Origin: Hirudo medicinalis
Lineage: Eukaryota; Annelida; Clitellata; Hirudinida; Hirudinidae
NCBI GenBank assembly: GCA_011800805.1
Contig: MPNW01000022.1
Coordinates: 90,264 to 154,263 of the forward strand
DNA: 64,000 nt
Direction of reading: 5' to 3'
Made by a program: the position numbers and the translations under genes. Positions 1 to 12,314 of the stretch are shown here, piece by piece. Position 1 is the stretch's first letter; each line of letters opens with the position of its first letter. Below the pieces are notes generated by a model. That model ran no database searches. It was given only the letters and a program-made list of their open reading frames with translations, and was not told the origin of the DNA.

Positions 1-41
1 ACCCTGTCTGTATCACTGTTGTGATTTGTCTTTTTATTCAG

Positions 42-2495
42 GAGAGAAGCAGATGCCTGGCATGAACAACAATTCGGACACTTTAGAAGCCATAGCTGGT
101 CAGAAGAGACTTGTTCGAATATTCAAAGAAGACCACAATGGCCTCGGGATCAGCATCAAAGGTGGCAAGGAGAATGAAATGCCGATCATCATCAGCAAGA
201 TTTTCAAAGGAATGGCGGCGGACAAGACCGAGAAGTTGTACGTGGGAGATGCCGTCCTGTCGGTGAATGGCGAAGATTTGAAAGATGCCACCCACGATGA
301 AGCTGTGAAGGCCCTCAAAGGAGCAGGCAAAGTAGTGGAACTTGAAGGTGAATGATCAATAATTCTCTGATAAAATTTCTTCAGCAGGTGTTTGATTTTG
401 TTATTTCCAGTTAAGTACCTAAGAGAAGTGACTCCCTACTTCAGGAAGGGAGGTTTGTTGTCAGAATTGATGTGGCAGTCTTCAGAAACCTTGCCCAATC
501 TCTCGGACGAAAACAAAAGCGGCAATTCCTGTCCTTCGAAGCAGAAGTCAATCCCACTACAAATGTGCTTCATCTGCAAGAATACAAGTCATGGGGAAGC
601 TGCAAGTAAAACCGCTCATGTAGGTTCTGTTGGGGACCCATTTCTTCAATCCGAGAAAAAGTGGCTTCTCGTCGATATTTCTGCATATCTTTCTAATATC
701 TATTTATATTCTTCCACCAGTTTGCTTGGAATGTTTATTTGAATGCTTAAACATCTTCTCAATGTTTTTTGAAGATATTGGAGCTTCATTCGCCCAACAG
801 CAAGTTTTCATGTTTACTGAGGTTTTTTGACTTGCAAATCTTCAATCGATGGTCGTCTGCTCTCCTCGGAGCTGCCGAGAACCTCGTGCGGAAATGCAAG
901 CTGCATTATAACAATTTGAAAGGATCTACTGATAAAAAGAATGACATCCAACACATGGGATGGTTGGTTGAGCAGGTAAATAGATTATTTATGGTGATGA
1001 GCTTAATTAGTTAGCTGATATCTGCAACAATTTATCTCTGCAACTTTTTTTTATTTTGATGACATTAAATTATTTTTAAAATATCCAATAAAGATTACTC
1101 CTGAACAAAGTGGAAAACCATGGAAGCCAGTTTTTGGAGTGATCACAGGCATTGAATTTCTGCTGTTTGATTCTGTGCCATCCACAAAGCACCAATGGAG
1201 TCAACCTTTTTTGTCTTACTCCTTGCTTGCAACTAGGTCTGCAGTTTGGTCATTGTTGTGAAGAGTATTATATCCTTGGTCAAGATTAAATTTGTATTTA
1301 TATCCTTGTTTTGTTGCCTTGTCATTAGGTTGGTTCATTCTGGAAGACAACAAAAAAGCACATCTGGGGATAGCGACGACTTGTTTTTATTTGGAACGAG
1401 GTCGGGCGTACACCAGGGTGTCGATGGTCATGTGTTTAAAGTGGAGACATTGAGAGATTTAAGTAGCTGGACACGAGCACTTGTTCACGGAGTTAATAAT
1501 GCTGCCATGCTCGTCAAAGAGGTTGCAACATGTTGGTGCCTAATTTGTTCTCTTTGGTTACCATTAAGTTATCTTATTTTTGAGCAATTACATTCCAATT
1601 TGTTAATTATTTACATGTTAAAAGTGAAGGATTTTTAAATTGTTCTATGTAAGGCAAGTTTTGTAAGATTGAATTAAGAATTTAGCTAAATCAACCTTGC
1701 TATCCCAAAATATTAGCTAATCTAAAGTCTCTCTGGTCAGCTTGGCCCTTTATATTTGATTATCATTATAGGTAACTGATGAAGCATATTTCTATGTTGC
1801 TGATTAACTTGATTTCTTGAATTTTTTTATTTTGGGATTAATTTTAACAATAACTGTTTTAACTCTTAAGTAAAAACCCACTTAAACAAAATTCTGCATT
1901 TGCACAAACTCTGATTATTAATATTAAATCAAAATATCTGATCAGAGAACCTAATGAACCAATAAAAATTATTCCTGTCGTTTGACCTGACTCTTGTCTA
2001 TGCACATTAATTTCATCTAAAGAGCAAACATTGTTTTTGGACTCAAGAATGCTAGTCATTATTAAGAGTTCACAATTGCAATTGCATATATTGAATTTAT
2101 TTGCTTAAAAATTGTTTGCAGTTTCATTCAAATTACACAAATTCATGTTGTAGATGTAAAATGGCAAGGGAAACAATGCCAGTTGACATTGCATTACGAA
2201 AATGGTTTCACATTGATTCAGCTGGGCAGTAATGAAGTTCTTTGGTCAAAGCCTTATGACAAGCTGAAGTCTACTTCAGATGATGGAGCTAAAATAGTTT
2301 GGCTTGAATTTTCTGATGCTGAACAGCAGGTGGACTTTATGTTTGCTTTATATTAATTGACAGCTTCTAGTTATTATCAAGCTTTTCTCATTTGATATTT
2401 AGGAGCTGAATACTGAAGTCAATCCAAAGCCATTTGTCTTCATTCTCCACAACTTTCTTGCAGCCAAGATTTCAAGGCTTGGTCTGGTGGCCTAA
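42..2495 (+). CDS. Syntrophin (alpha/beta type), 5' end outside the window
   Basis: Adaptor of the dystrophin glycoprotein complex at the cell membrane. Seven exons can be joined in frame: 42-347, 411-619, 775-975, 1094-1236, 1329-1531, 2154-2329 and 2403-2495 (TAA), giving 442 visible residues. The first exon holds a PDZ domain with the carboxylate-binding loop GLGISIKGG and the syntrophin signature LSVNGEDL...[12 protein letters not shown]-domain pieces follow ([33 protein letters not shown]). The C-terminal syntrophin-unique segment ends in [18 protein letters not shown], typical of the family. The N-terminal half of the split first PH domain must lie upstream. The second exon end is placed at 619 because the nearer GT at 606 breaks phase. 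An AATAAA-like signal lies near 2824. The neuronal gamma type is less likely because the PDZ and C-terminus resemble SNTA/SNTB. Confidence 0.93.
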
Positions 2496-3489
2496 AAAAA
2501 ATATTTTTTGGCCTTTGAGCAACTGTTGTTGCATTTTGAATGTTATATTTGTTTTGTTTTTGGTTTTTCGTGACATGAGTTCTGTCGTTTTCTTTGTGTT
2601 GCAATGTCTTCCAAGTTATCATGAATATTTTCTGTATTAAAATGAATAGTAGAAGCTATTTTTACATTGTGATGTTAAGGATTTATATATATTGTGCCTT
2701 GGCTTTGTGCTCATATTTTGTATTGCCAGACATTGTGAGTTAGCACTATAAGATGTTGTCACTTTAGCTCAAAAACGGGATTATTTTGAGCCTAAGTTGT
2801 TTATCTTTAGTTATTTGCTTCAAATAAATAATCCTTATATTGTTTAAGAAATTGTCCTGATCTTGATCCGTCCAATAATTTCCTTAGAAGATATGACAGT
2901 ATCTTTATACTTTTATAAGTGTGTATGGTAATCATAAAATATGCTTCAGTAAATTAGAAAAGCTTCTGACATCATTATTTGTTACATAGTATAAGTTTCA
3001 ATAACTAAATTAAAAGTGTCTGCTTTCTTAAGTGTCTTTAGTGTGAGATTATATGTTTGCTGCTAATTCACTAGTACTACACTTTACTGTTGTAATATTT
3101 ATTTACATAAAAAAAAATTTGCCCCCTTGACCGATTTTAAAATCCAGGCTACGCCGCGCCAAGTTGACGCTATTCATAATCGGTAATTCCACTGATTTTT
3201 CACCATTTATATATGTGCCCAACATTTGTTGGCATTATTGTTGCTCTCAATATGTTTTATCCGTCTGCAACTGTCTTCGTGGTTTTGTTAACCGTATCGA
3301 AAAAAGGTAAGAAATTTTTTAATTATTAATGCAAATATTTTGTGCATGTAAAAAATACAATTTTAATGTAGAATTTTGCACTGGCTAATTTCATGCTCAA
3401 AATAGATAAATGATCGTCGGAAGCAAAACTGAAGAACTGTTCGCTATCTCGTCGGTGGTTGTTGTTATCGTTGGATTTCGAAGGTTAAA
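2496..3489. other. Intergenic, syntrophin 3' UTR and a dispersed repeat copy
   Basis: AT-rich, no supportable ORF. Bases 3058-3165 match a second copy at 35294-35400. The last 100 bases are probably the promoter and 5' UTR of the small ATP synthase gene. Confidence 0.6.
3058..3165 (+). repeat. Dispersed repeat, copy 1
   Basis: About 100 bases are shared in the same orientation with 35294-35400. Landmarks in both copies are TACACTTTACTG, an A-rich run followed by TTTGCCCCC, and CGATTTTAAAATCC. The copies differ by scattered substitutions, as expected of an old interspersed element. No coding capacity and no clear terminal repeats seen. Confidence 0.65.
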
Positions 3490-3782
3490 ATGGCTGCGTG
3501 GAGACAAGCGGGATTAAGGTCATTTATTGAAATTAAGTTAAATTTTAATTAAAACTTTCCTAAAGCAATGTAATCGAATATCTGCATAGTTAGGCTAATG
3601 AGGATGTTTTATAACACAGCTACATTCATTTCTCACGCATCTGTGCGAGAATTTTGAGGCGAAGTCTCAAGCCCGAATTGCAAGCAGAAGCGATGAAGAG
3701 AGACACGGGAATAATTAGAGCCGTCTTCTGGAAAGACGGCAAGCCGATAAGTATGTTCAATAGTTATTTTGCAAGATGTTAG
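3490..3782 (+). CDS. ATP5F1E: Mitochondrial ATP synthase epsilon subunit
   Basis: Smallest subunit of the F1 central stalk in the mitochondrial matrix. Exon 1 (3490-3518) encodes MAAWRQAGL and ends in phase 2 at AG|GT. Exon 2 (3620-3782) completes a serine codon and continues YIHFSRICARILRRSLK, then FWKDGKPIS. This matches the family pattern WRxAGLxYIxxSxIxAxxLRxSLK and the insect-style C-terminus with a WxxGKP motif. Read through, the protein is 63 residues ending at TAG 3780-3782. A strong-looking donor (GTATGT at 3751) could instead splice to a short exon I did not find, so the last ten residues are uncertain. Too short and split to be found by a long-ORF search; recognised by family motif. 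Confidence 0.82.
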
Positions 3783-4298
3783 CTTACAAGCTTTTAACCT
3801 ATGAAATATACCTATGGAATTTTGTACAATAATTTAAAACTGAATTGTTTGATTAAGCTTTTTTTTTATAGTATTAATGTATTTTAAAAAGTCTGCCCAT
3901 GTTGATGTGTATTGGTAGTGACATGCAGCCTTTTTTGGTTGAGCTACTTTGAAAGTCTATAATTTAAAGATAGTGTTCTCTAAAACTAAACTAAATATTT
4001 GCTAGCTATTTTTTAATAAGGTATTTATGATACAGTATGATTTGAGATATCAATTCAGTGATATTTTTCTTTATATAGCACATTAAATCATGGCTAACAG
4101 CAGCAAATAGTTGTCATTTTAAAGAACTTTATTAAACATTGCAAATTTTCAACAATTTGACATATTGAATTGACAGGAGAATCTTCATAAAAGCCAGTTC
4201 ATCAGCACTCTTAACTTTTGTCTCAATCCCAATGATTCTGGATTTTTGAAATAAACAACTTAGAAGCCAATTTATTGTTATGTTGCATTTGTGAACAT

Positions 4299-4568
4299 TT
4301 AAGAAACACTGTTCTTGTCATAGAAAGTAGTAGAAATGATATCAGTAGTCCGGAGCAGGGCATGGTGTTGAACTCCAATGGGTGTTTGAAGTTGGTTGAT
4401 GTGGAAGTGAAGGACATCAACGTCTGAACCAAGGAAAGTGCCTTTGACCTCCTTCTTGTTAGACAAGTGGAAGTGTGCCTCCTTACCTTGCATTTGTGTT
4501 ATGAGTCTCAGGAATCTCTCTCTCAACATCGTTCTCTGCTGTTGTTCGCTAAGGTTCACTGTGTCCAT
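4299..4568 (-). CDS. GEMIN7: Gemin7, SMN complex component with Sm-like fold
   Basis: Single-exon 89-residue protein. Gemin7 pairs with Gemin6 as an Sm-like dimer in the SMN complex that loads Sm rings on spliceosomal snRNAs. Diagnostic stretches are RERFLRLI near the N-terminus, the Sm-like centre FLGSDVDVLHFHINQLQTP and the C-terminal IGVQ..ALLRTTDIISTTF. These align with vertebrate Gemin7 (QLQTPIGVQAEALLRCSDII), which has a longer N-terminus. The start at 4568 gives the whole fold. A reverse-strand AATAAA sits at 4271-4276, about 23 bases past the stop, supporting a complete gene. Confidence 0.88.
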   Translation of the reverse strand: MDTVNLSEQQQRTMLRERFLRLITQMQGKEAHFHLSNKKEVKGTFLGSDVDVLHFHINQLQTPIGVQHHALLRTTDIISTTFYDKNSVS

Positions 4569-5324
4569 GCTGTTTATCCGCCAAATGCGATTGCTTCCGA
4601 ATCCGTCGCCCGATTTATGTTCCGATTACCGCGAGGGTTGTTTACAATGGAGCAACTAATTCGAAAATAAAAGATGCGAATTGGAGATCGGTCAAATATT
4701 TTTTTAAAATGTTATTGCCTTCGAGCAGGTTGGGATGATGAGAGGTTAACGTAATTTTTTTTGAGTGAATTAATTTTGTATGATTAAGTACTTATAAGTT
4801 TAATCGCCAATCCAGATAACTTTGTAATATGTTTGGCAGGAGACGGTTCTATCGATTTAAGCACTAGTTGAAATTAACTATGAGCACATACCGTTGGCCG
4901 GGACGTCATTTTGGTTTTCGGGAAGACTGAAGCGCAGCCCCCGAAATTAACTGCATTTCTTGCATGTCTCACTCACGGTTTGGTAAATTCTAATGTGGGA
5001 TCGAATGTTCCAATAGATATTGCTGAAATGCTGATGTTGGTTATGAATTAGTGATTCTCTTAAACTAAAAGTTACTAAATCACATTTTGAAATTGCTTAT
5101 TGTAAAATGCAAATTGTTAAATAAACAAAATTTAAAATGAAGAATTTAAAAATTCACTGGTCGATTTGGTGAACAACAAATTTTAAACCATAAAATTGGA
5201 TAATTTTTGAAATTTTAATTCTTGAGTCTTCTAATATATTTGCATTATAATCTCATATTTATTTAATATCGCTGACGTCTGTGGTCATTTGTTTTGGACT
5301 AGATTTGTTGGATTGTCTCGTAAA
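4569..5324. other. Intergenic between divergent Gemin7 and dynein LIC genes
   Basis: Holds the 5' flanks of both genes. The only notable element is GGGACGTCATTT at 4900-4911, the terminal motif of the MITE-like family described at 27807-27971; no matching inverted end was seen nearby. Confidence 0.5.
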
Positions 5325-8300
5325 ATGCCTGCCACTGATGAAAAGTATTCGAAGGGGAAGGAATCCTTTGAAAATTTTAATCCACATGAGAAAAATGAAG
5401 ATAATTTATGGTAGCGAATTCTCGTTTTGATGATGAGTAATCGATTAGTCATTATTACAAGACGGACAAATTGAAACTTTAAAATTGACTTCTGTGAAGT
5501 ATATGTTTTATATTTTAACGCATGGCTCTACTGTGAACCACAATTAATCTAATGTGACATTTGCAATGCATAGTTTCCAGATGAATTTAATTAGATGTAT
5601 CTGCCAGACATGAGTTTTTACCACTTTAGCCCAAGTTACTGTATTAAAGTCAACTAAATAGTTTTGCACCCTCATCCAAAAGTTGGGGCAATTAAGCCAA
5701 TATTCAAACTATATGCCAAATATTAAATGTATTAACAATTAATAGAATGATTGGCTCCTTTATAGTGTTCATCTCAATTAAACAGGTCTTTGAGATAATA
5801 AGAGTGGTCTTGTTTATATCCTATAACTTTTCAGTAAATTCTTTCAATTCATTTGCGCTTTAAGGGTGACCATCTTAGGAGATGTGCTTGCTAGCTCCCA
5901 AAACAAAGTTCCAGTGTCAAAATCTCTTCTTGTATTGGGTGACAATGAGGCAGGTAAAACAAGCCTTATTGCAAAGGGTCAGGGTATTAATGACCCCAAG
6001 AAGGGTGCAGCTTTGGAGTACATGTACATCAATGTCAAAGATGAATATAATGAAGGTTTGCAAGTTACATTTACAGAATTAAATTTTTTGAAAATTTCTG
6101 AGGTATTTAATGGTTGGTTCTAGATCAGACAAGACTTGGAGCATGGATCGTGGATGGCGACCTCCACCACAGAGGTTTGCTGAAGTTTGCTTTGACCGAG
6201 CAAAACTTCGAGCACTCTGCAGTGCTGTTGGTTGCATCCCTTGCCAAGCCCTGGGATATCTTGGACACCCTTCAGAAGTGGAGTGAAGTTCTCTCTACCC
6301 ATGTCCAGAGACTCAAACTGGCACCAGAGTACAGGAAGGAGAGACAAGATGCAAGTAAGTTCACATTAATTTTTCCTTGTTATTAGGATGAAAGGTTAAC
6401 ATAATGCTTGCTTTGATTAGTGTACAGACATTTCCAAGAATATCAGGAACCTGAAGAAGGAAGTAATGGTCAGCCAAGAAAGAGTCAAAGTGATTCATCT
6501 GAGGCTGTACTTCTCCCACTTGGAGACAATGTGCTCACTGATAATCTTGGCATTCCCATTGTTGTTGTGTTGACAAAGGTTAGTTAAAAATATTCTTCCT
6601 GCAAATTTTGATGTGAAGCGTTCAAATCATTATTCTCTCGTGATAGAGTGATGCCATGACAGATCTGGAAAAGAACAATGACTACCAACTGGAACACTGG
6701 GATTTCATCCAGCAACATATCAGGAAGTTCTGTCTCAAATGTTAGAATCACTTTGCTGATTGTCATTTATTTGGCTTTTTCAGTAATTGTTGATGCAGCT
6801 TTTAAACACATTTGTTTGAACAAATGCCCTCGCTGTTGATTAATTACAAAGTGTTTGTGGTGAAGTTTGTGAAATTGAAATGGAACATTAGATGATGTGT
6901 TTATTTCTGACATATGTACATCTATTGAGCTAGATGTAGACAAGAGGAATTACTTATCTTTGACGTACTCACTTTGGTTTTAACTTTAGTCGTTTGATAT
7001 TTCAGACGGAGCGTCATTGTTCTACACGTCCGTGAAAGAAAACAAGAACTGCCCGTTGCTGTTCAAGTATCTGACACACATCATCTATGGATTTCCTTTT
7101 GCAGAACAAGCTTGTGTGGTGGAGAAAGATGCTGTCTTTATGTGAGTGTTTGCAGAAACTTTTTAGAATCCATTTTTTTATTTGTCTTCAACAGTCCAGC
7201 AGGTTGGGACAACGAGAAGAAGGTTTCGATCCTGTACGAAGGTCTCACGAGCATGAAACATACCGACAAATTTAACGACATCATCAGACCGCCTCTTACT
7301 CGCAATGTTAGTTCGTCCTAATTGCTAAATGTCTGTTGTTTTAACCGAGCATCCAAAGTTTAAGCTGGCTGAAAAAGTGACTTGTTACTTGTTATTTTGA
7401 TTGATTTCCAACTACTTTTGATTGGTTCCTGAACACAGCCTGTTCAGAGGGAAGTGGAAATAATTGCTGATGAGGAACAACTTTTCCTAATGAAGTTGCA
7501 GACCCAGCTGACCAAGCAGCCTGTCGATACATCTGCACAAAGAGTGAGTGCTTGAAGACTTAACGCATCAGCAGAGCTTAGTTAATGTTAACTTTTGTTG
7601 CTACTTTCATATTGCTTCTTTTTTAAGTTTAATTTTGGCTGGTTCATGATAAAAATTTCGGTTTGAAAAGTTCCTAATTCCTTGTCCAGGAATAATTCCA
7701 GAGAATGCATGCGCTTGGAAAGATATGATAGAAATATCTTTTGCCATTAATTAAATGTGATTTTCTTGTGCTAGCTCATTATTGTCTTAAGTTGATATTT
7801 TATTCATGCATGATGCTCATTTGTTCATTCACTCTGAATGACTTTCACTCATAACTTTTTCACTTGTCATTGAGTAGAGTGAGTGACTTATGCATTGAAC
7901 ACGTGAATGTTCATCTCAAGATGTGTCAATCTAAGTGATATAAACTTTGCGAGAGGACTAGGATTTGAACTCGCAGAGCCACGCCAAAGTGTAAGTCTCG
8001 GCTGCCGATGCCAAAATCCTAGTCCGCTCGCAAGAGTTTCTATCGTTTAGATTGTTGGGTCGATCTAAGTGTGCATGAACATGTTTGTGGGCGAGTGTTG
8101 ATCTTTTGTTGGGTCGATAGGTGTCTTCCGGTCACTCAACTCCTTCTGGTGGACTCCTGCCAAACAAAGTTTCTCCATCTCGGGCCTCGCCTTCATCTAT
8201 GGCTTCTCCTGCTGGTTTGCAGGCCAAAAAGGTTTGTAGGAGCTATATGAATAAGTGAATACCAGCAAATGAGATGGAACATCATGCTGTCAATCGCCTC

Positions 8301-8741
8301 ACATTTTATTGAATGAACTCTCGCATTATTAATTTCTTTGTTTAGAATGAATTTGCACCTTTCCTGTTCTGCATGGTAGATAATTTTCAATATGGAAATG
8401 CTGGCTTGTTATGGAGTTAATTAATATTTGCATGTCAATCATCTTTGTTGGGTGCTTAATGATTTTGAAATGAATTGTTTGCATTTGCACAGCCCGAAGC
8501 GAGAGTGAGTTCGGCTACGAGCGACACTGGAGTCCTCGCCAACTTCTTCAACAGTTTGCTGAACAAGAAGACGACCACAGGTTTACAAGGAAATTCATTC
8601 ATGTCAAGTAGTTTCACAAACATTGAAAAGTTTCTCGTCGGTAAGCGTTTTGATCATTGAGCCTATGACTTTGTTTCAGATCGTCAAGTTTCCATGGACA
8701 CCAGTCAGAATGCAGCTTCGCCTTCGGAGGGCAGTCCTTAA
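5325..8741 (+). CDS. DYNC1LI: Cytoplasmic dynein 1 light intermediate chain
   Basis: Non-catalytic dynein subunit with a Ras-like domain that binds the heavy chain and a C-terminal tail that recruits cargo adaptors. Eleven exons close in phase to 457 residues: 5325-5410, 5865-6055, 6124-6354, 6421-6578, 6647-6740, 7006-7141, 7195-7306, 7439-7543, 8121-8231, 8493-8580 and 8680-8741. Exon 1 ends in EDNLW, matching the family's NLW before the G domain. The P-loop reads GDNEAGKTS; family blocks [63 protein letters not shown] and FLMKLQ follow in order. The conserved adaptor-binding helix is [13 protein letters not shown] in exon 10. AATAAA occurs at 9288-9293. Vertebrates have two paralogues; I cannot assign this to one. 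Confidence 0.95.
7925..8065. repeat. Imperfect long inverted repeat (foldback) in intron 8 of the dynein LIC gene
   Basis: Left arm about 7927-7965 and right arm about 8013-8055 are near reverse complements. The core 20 bases (TTGCGAG.GGACTAGGATTT) differ at one position and the outer parts (CAATCTAA..GATA.AAACT) differ by a few. The loop is about 45 bases. On the minus strand the arm-loop boundary reads GAGTTCAAATCCTAG, which resembles a tRNA B box (GGTTCAAATCC), so a tRNA-derived origin is possible, but no cloverleaf can be drawn. Possibly a MITE or foldback element. Confidence 0.55.
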
Positions 8742-9350
8742 GATGTCTCGACGTCTTTTCCCCATTGAGGCCAAACATTCTATTATTGGCGTCGCCGGTT
8801 ACGGGATTTGTTAGCGAGCTACTTTTTTAAGAATTCCTGATCGAAGCCCTCTAGTCTGTAGCCAAAATCTCATTTGTAAATAGAACGAATAGGCCCGACG
8901 AAGGGATCGAAGTAATTGGCTCGAGGCATGCATTTGTTGCATCGATAGTAACTTTTATCTCTACAATTAGTCTTACGTGTTTTCGGTTATAGGTCGATTC
9001 TGTTGTATCTTTCAATTTAGCTTCGCTTTTAATCTCAAACATTTCTCCGCACGTCCGCATTGCCAACATCGATATTTTTGACCCTAAAAATTGTGCCGAT
9101 TATTTTGGAGACGATCGACGAATTGGATTCGTTTTATTTCTGCAAGCGATTTAATTGTGTGTTTGCATTTTTTCTTTTTAAATGTGATGAATTTTTAGGA
9201 TTCAAAAAATAATGTATGGTAATCCTAAGTAATTGCTTGGCTCTGATGTGGAATGCTTTAATCTCAATTAAGAAAGTTATTCAGTTAAATAAAAGTGGAG
9301 TTATAAAATGATGCCACTTCTTGAATAAAACAATTTTTTGGAGAGGTTGG
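8742..9350. other. Shared 3' flank of the convergent dynein LIC and FBXL7 genes
   Basis: Probably the 3' UTRs of the two genes: a plus-strand AATAAA at 9288-9293 and a minus-strand AATAAA near 9130. This arrangement implies overlapping 3' ends. No other coding signal seen. Confidence 0.5.
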
Positions 9351-11367
9351 TCAGCACATTCCTGGATTGTTGTGTTCCACGACGCACGTAGGGCAATTGT
9401 GGTGGATTTGTTGTAAGGCCTTTGAAGAAATCCTGCATCCAACTAAGTTCAACTGTTGCAGTTGTCGACAGTTTTGCGCAAGTGAGATGATCCCCGCGTC
9501 AGTGATTCGCAAGCATCCTTTCAAGCTCAGTCTGCGTAATTGTTCGCACTGCCCCAGAGTCTCTAAGGTTTGATCACCGACCCCGATGTCACAGTTACCG
9601 AGGTCTAACGATCTCAGCCTGTTGCAATAGGCAGCCAAGTAAGTGAGGCCATCTTCAGTTATCCTGTCGCAGCCTCTCAAATTTAGGTAGCGCAGCTTCG
9701 CGCACTTCCTCGCTACGCATTTGAGGCCGGCGTCGCTTATTCGCCTACATTTTGCTACGCTCAGATAGCGCAGGTTCGACTCGAGGCGAGAGATGTCCTT
9801 TAGTCCGAGGTCGGAGATGTTAGGACAATCACTGACACTCAGTTCCTGGAGTTTGTTGCAGTAACTGGCGGCATATTGAACGCCCACGTCTGTGATTTTG
9901 ACACACCTGCGAAGGTAGAGATACGACAACTTGGAGCAATACGTGACGATCATTTGGAGGGATGAGTCGTCCACGTTGATACAGTCAGTCATGTCGAGAT
10001 GACTCAAGTAGATCTGCTTGCCGTAAGTGGTGGCTTGAAGGTTGGCCTCAGGTGTCAGACTGATGCAGGTAACATACAGGCAACCTAAACACAATGAAGT
10101 CAATCAGGGCTAGGAATATGCTTATATATAGTTACAAGTCAATTGAAAAGATGGATATTCAGAATTGCTTAGTTATGCAAGGGATTTTAATTAAACGAAT
10201 AAAAGAACGGTGGATCAAAAGTGCACAACAGGCAGTTATACAGGATTTTGTAATTCGGGGGTTGGGGGTCGTTAACCAATAACCAGGGGTGCATCTGCCC
10301 AATTGGTCACCTGATGACCTTTTTTTGCTTATCCATGACCACATTTACATATAATTTGGTTGCTATACACCATCAAGTCATGAAATAGTTTCAATGCTGG
10401 CCTGCCTAAAATCCGTGCAGTTACTAGTTCTTCTAAAAAAAAGTCAGTAAAATTGCTTAATAACTTCCTTTGACTCACCTGACAAACTGAGAGACTCCAG
10501 GTCGATACACCTGGAGACGATTTCAAAAATGGCGATGTTCGTCACTTCTCGACAGCCGTCGAGTATCAACTCTTTCAGCTTGGGGCACCTGGCTGCTATC
10601 AAGTACAATCCTCTGTCCGTGAGTCTGTGGCAGCCAGTTAGATCGATGCTCTCAATGATCAGACAAACCTTCAACTCGTCGTAGCTGAGTGCTGTGGTCA
10701 GGCACCTAATTCCTCTGTCGATATCCAAGGTTTGGTTATCGATGACGATGTGTGACCATAGGCAAGGGTTCCAAATGAGTTCGTACCACTTTTTGCAAAC
10801 CATGGCACATTTGCACAACTCATTGGAAGACAGGCGCTGAAAGATGCGTGTCAAAAAGCCATCATCAAAATCATTCAACCGTATCTGACCGGCTGCTCGA
10901 TGAACTTTGGCGCCTGAAAGTGTCTGCTTTTTTAAATGTTTCGGATGATTCCGGGATGACGGCTGAGCAAATCTGAATTTATTTTGCACTTGAAAAATTG
11001 ATTTGATTTGTTTTTTCAATCGATTTTCTGGATTTTTCTTCTCGAGAGAGATGGTTGTGATCGCTTGTTTGTTTTGCGACGTTATTCCGGCGGGTAGGTT
11101 TTGGTAAATGGGAGACTCTTTGATTCCAGGATTGATTGTTTGCGATGGAGAAGTCGGTGATGGATGGTGACATATGACGTTGAAGCGGTTTGCAACTGGA
11201 GAAGGAGTGGAACTGGAAGTTCTGCTGGTCCTGAAGTGTTCAGAGGAGCTTGGATGTCGGTGGTTGAAGGCACGTCTTGGGGAGGTGATGGACCCTGAAT
11301 GGTCGCTTATGGTTAGGTAGTGGTCGTCGGACACCACCCCTGAACTGGACTCTGGGGTCGAGTTCAT
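9351..11367 (-). CDS. FBXL7: F-box and leucine-rich repeat protein, FBXL7 type
   Basis: Substrate receptor of an SCF (SKP1-CUL1-F-box) ubiquitin ligase. Two exons, 10479-11367 and 9351-10084, join in phase across a GT-AG intron to give 540 residues. After a low-complexity Ser/Thr/Pro N-terminus of about 165 residues comes an F box (DDGFLTRIFQRLSSNELCKC, then VCKKWYELIWNPCLW). About ten cysteine-containing LRRs follow with the repeating L..L.L..C..ITD.G pattern. The junction reads LSLSGCLYVTCISLTPEA, close to FBXL7's DVSGCSKVTCISLTREA, and the end CVVEHNNPG matches FBXL7's CVIEHTNP. FBXL7 of vertebrates is about 490 residues; the longer N-terminus is the main difference. An additional upstream non-coding exon is possible. 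Confidence 0.92.
10205..10325 (+). repeat. Dispersed GC-richer element, copy in FBXL7 intron
   Basis: Contains GTTAACCA, then GGGGTGCATCTGCCCAA and TGATGACC. The same landmarks occur in reverse orientation at 13015-13140, so this is one member of an interspersed family. Boundaries are approximate. Confidence 0.45.
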
Positions 11368-12314
11368 GATCGATCGCCTCTCTATGATGTAAGTATTGTA
11401 AGGCTAATTATCATCATTGACATCATTTGCATTAATTACGAATAATTAACTAAAGTATACATCTTGTTAAAATTGTCCATATTGTGTTCTGTTTTCAAAT
11501 GTTAGCTTACTTGCAGCACTTGCTGTTAACGTTTTAAAAAAGTGTTTTTATTTTCTCTCAACCATCCTTGCAACAACGGCTTAACTAAAGTATTTTAAAG
11601 CGATAGATGGCAGGGTGTTAAGCCTCCAGGGCATCAAGAAAATTGTTCCAAGTTGACCTTGTGACCTTTTGTTAACTTCATTTGAATGAATTGTGAGTCG
11701 AATGACCTTTCGACCGTTTTGAAATTTTTTGAAACACGTATCATTATCATGACATTCTTGGGGCCAGTTTGTTACTTCATGTTGAAGACTTGCTTACTTT
11801 CTTTAAGTATTTATAAGTTGAGTATTATAAGTTATTGTGATGCGTTGCAAACGAAAATAATATCATCCAAAATTATGCACTTTATCCTGCAGTTCATAAT
11901 TTGATAAATGTTTTGACATCGATTTGACTTTTTAAGTCACACAGTCAAACAGTGGAATAAAAACAAAACTCGGTTCGTGAATTGTTTCTTTCAACTCAAG
12001 AACGAAGCATTTGAAATAGAAATGTCAGTACCAGCTGTATCTTAATATTGATAATATTACATTAAATGAGTTGCTGATATTTGTGATCGCAAATGTTGGA
12101 AAAAATAAGCGTTTAAATAAAATTGTAACTCAACAAAGCATTTCAAGACGAGGAAATATATTTTTTACGAGAACAAAGAGAAACCAACCTGAGTGAAAAA
12201 GTTCTGCCATCATTTTATTCCAATCAGTCAGAGGTTGTTTTGAAGGTTCGCTCCTATAAAGAGCCATTTCCTCGACTTTTTCTTATCAATTTATTTTCCT
12301 TATCGGTTCGAGAA
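11368..12314. other. Intergenic, upstream of FBXL7
   Basis: AT-rich; probably FBXL7 5' flank. No supportable gene or repeat. Confidence 0.4.

Noticed and set aside
7935..8050. tRNA gene in the foldback
   Set aside because: A B-box-like string exists, but no cloverleaf with acceptor, D and anticodon arms can be drawn; the long arms pair with each other instead.
10979..11273. Alternative minus-strand frames over FBXL7 exon 1
   Set aside because: Shadows in the low-complexity N-terminal region of FBXL7.
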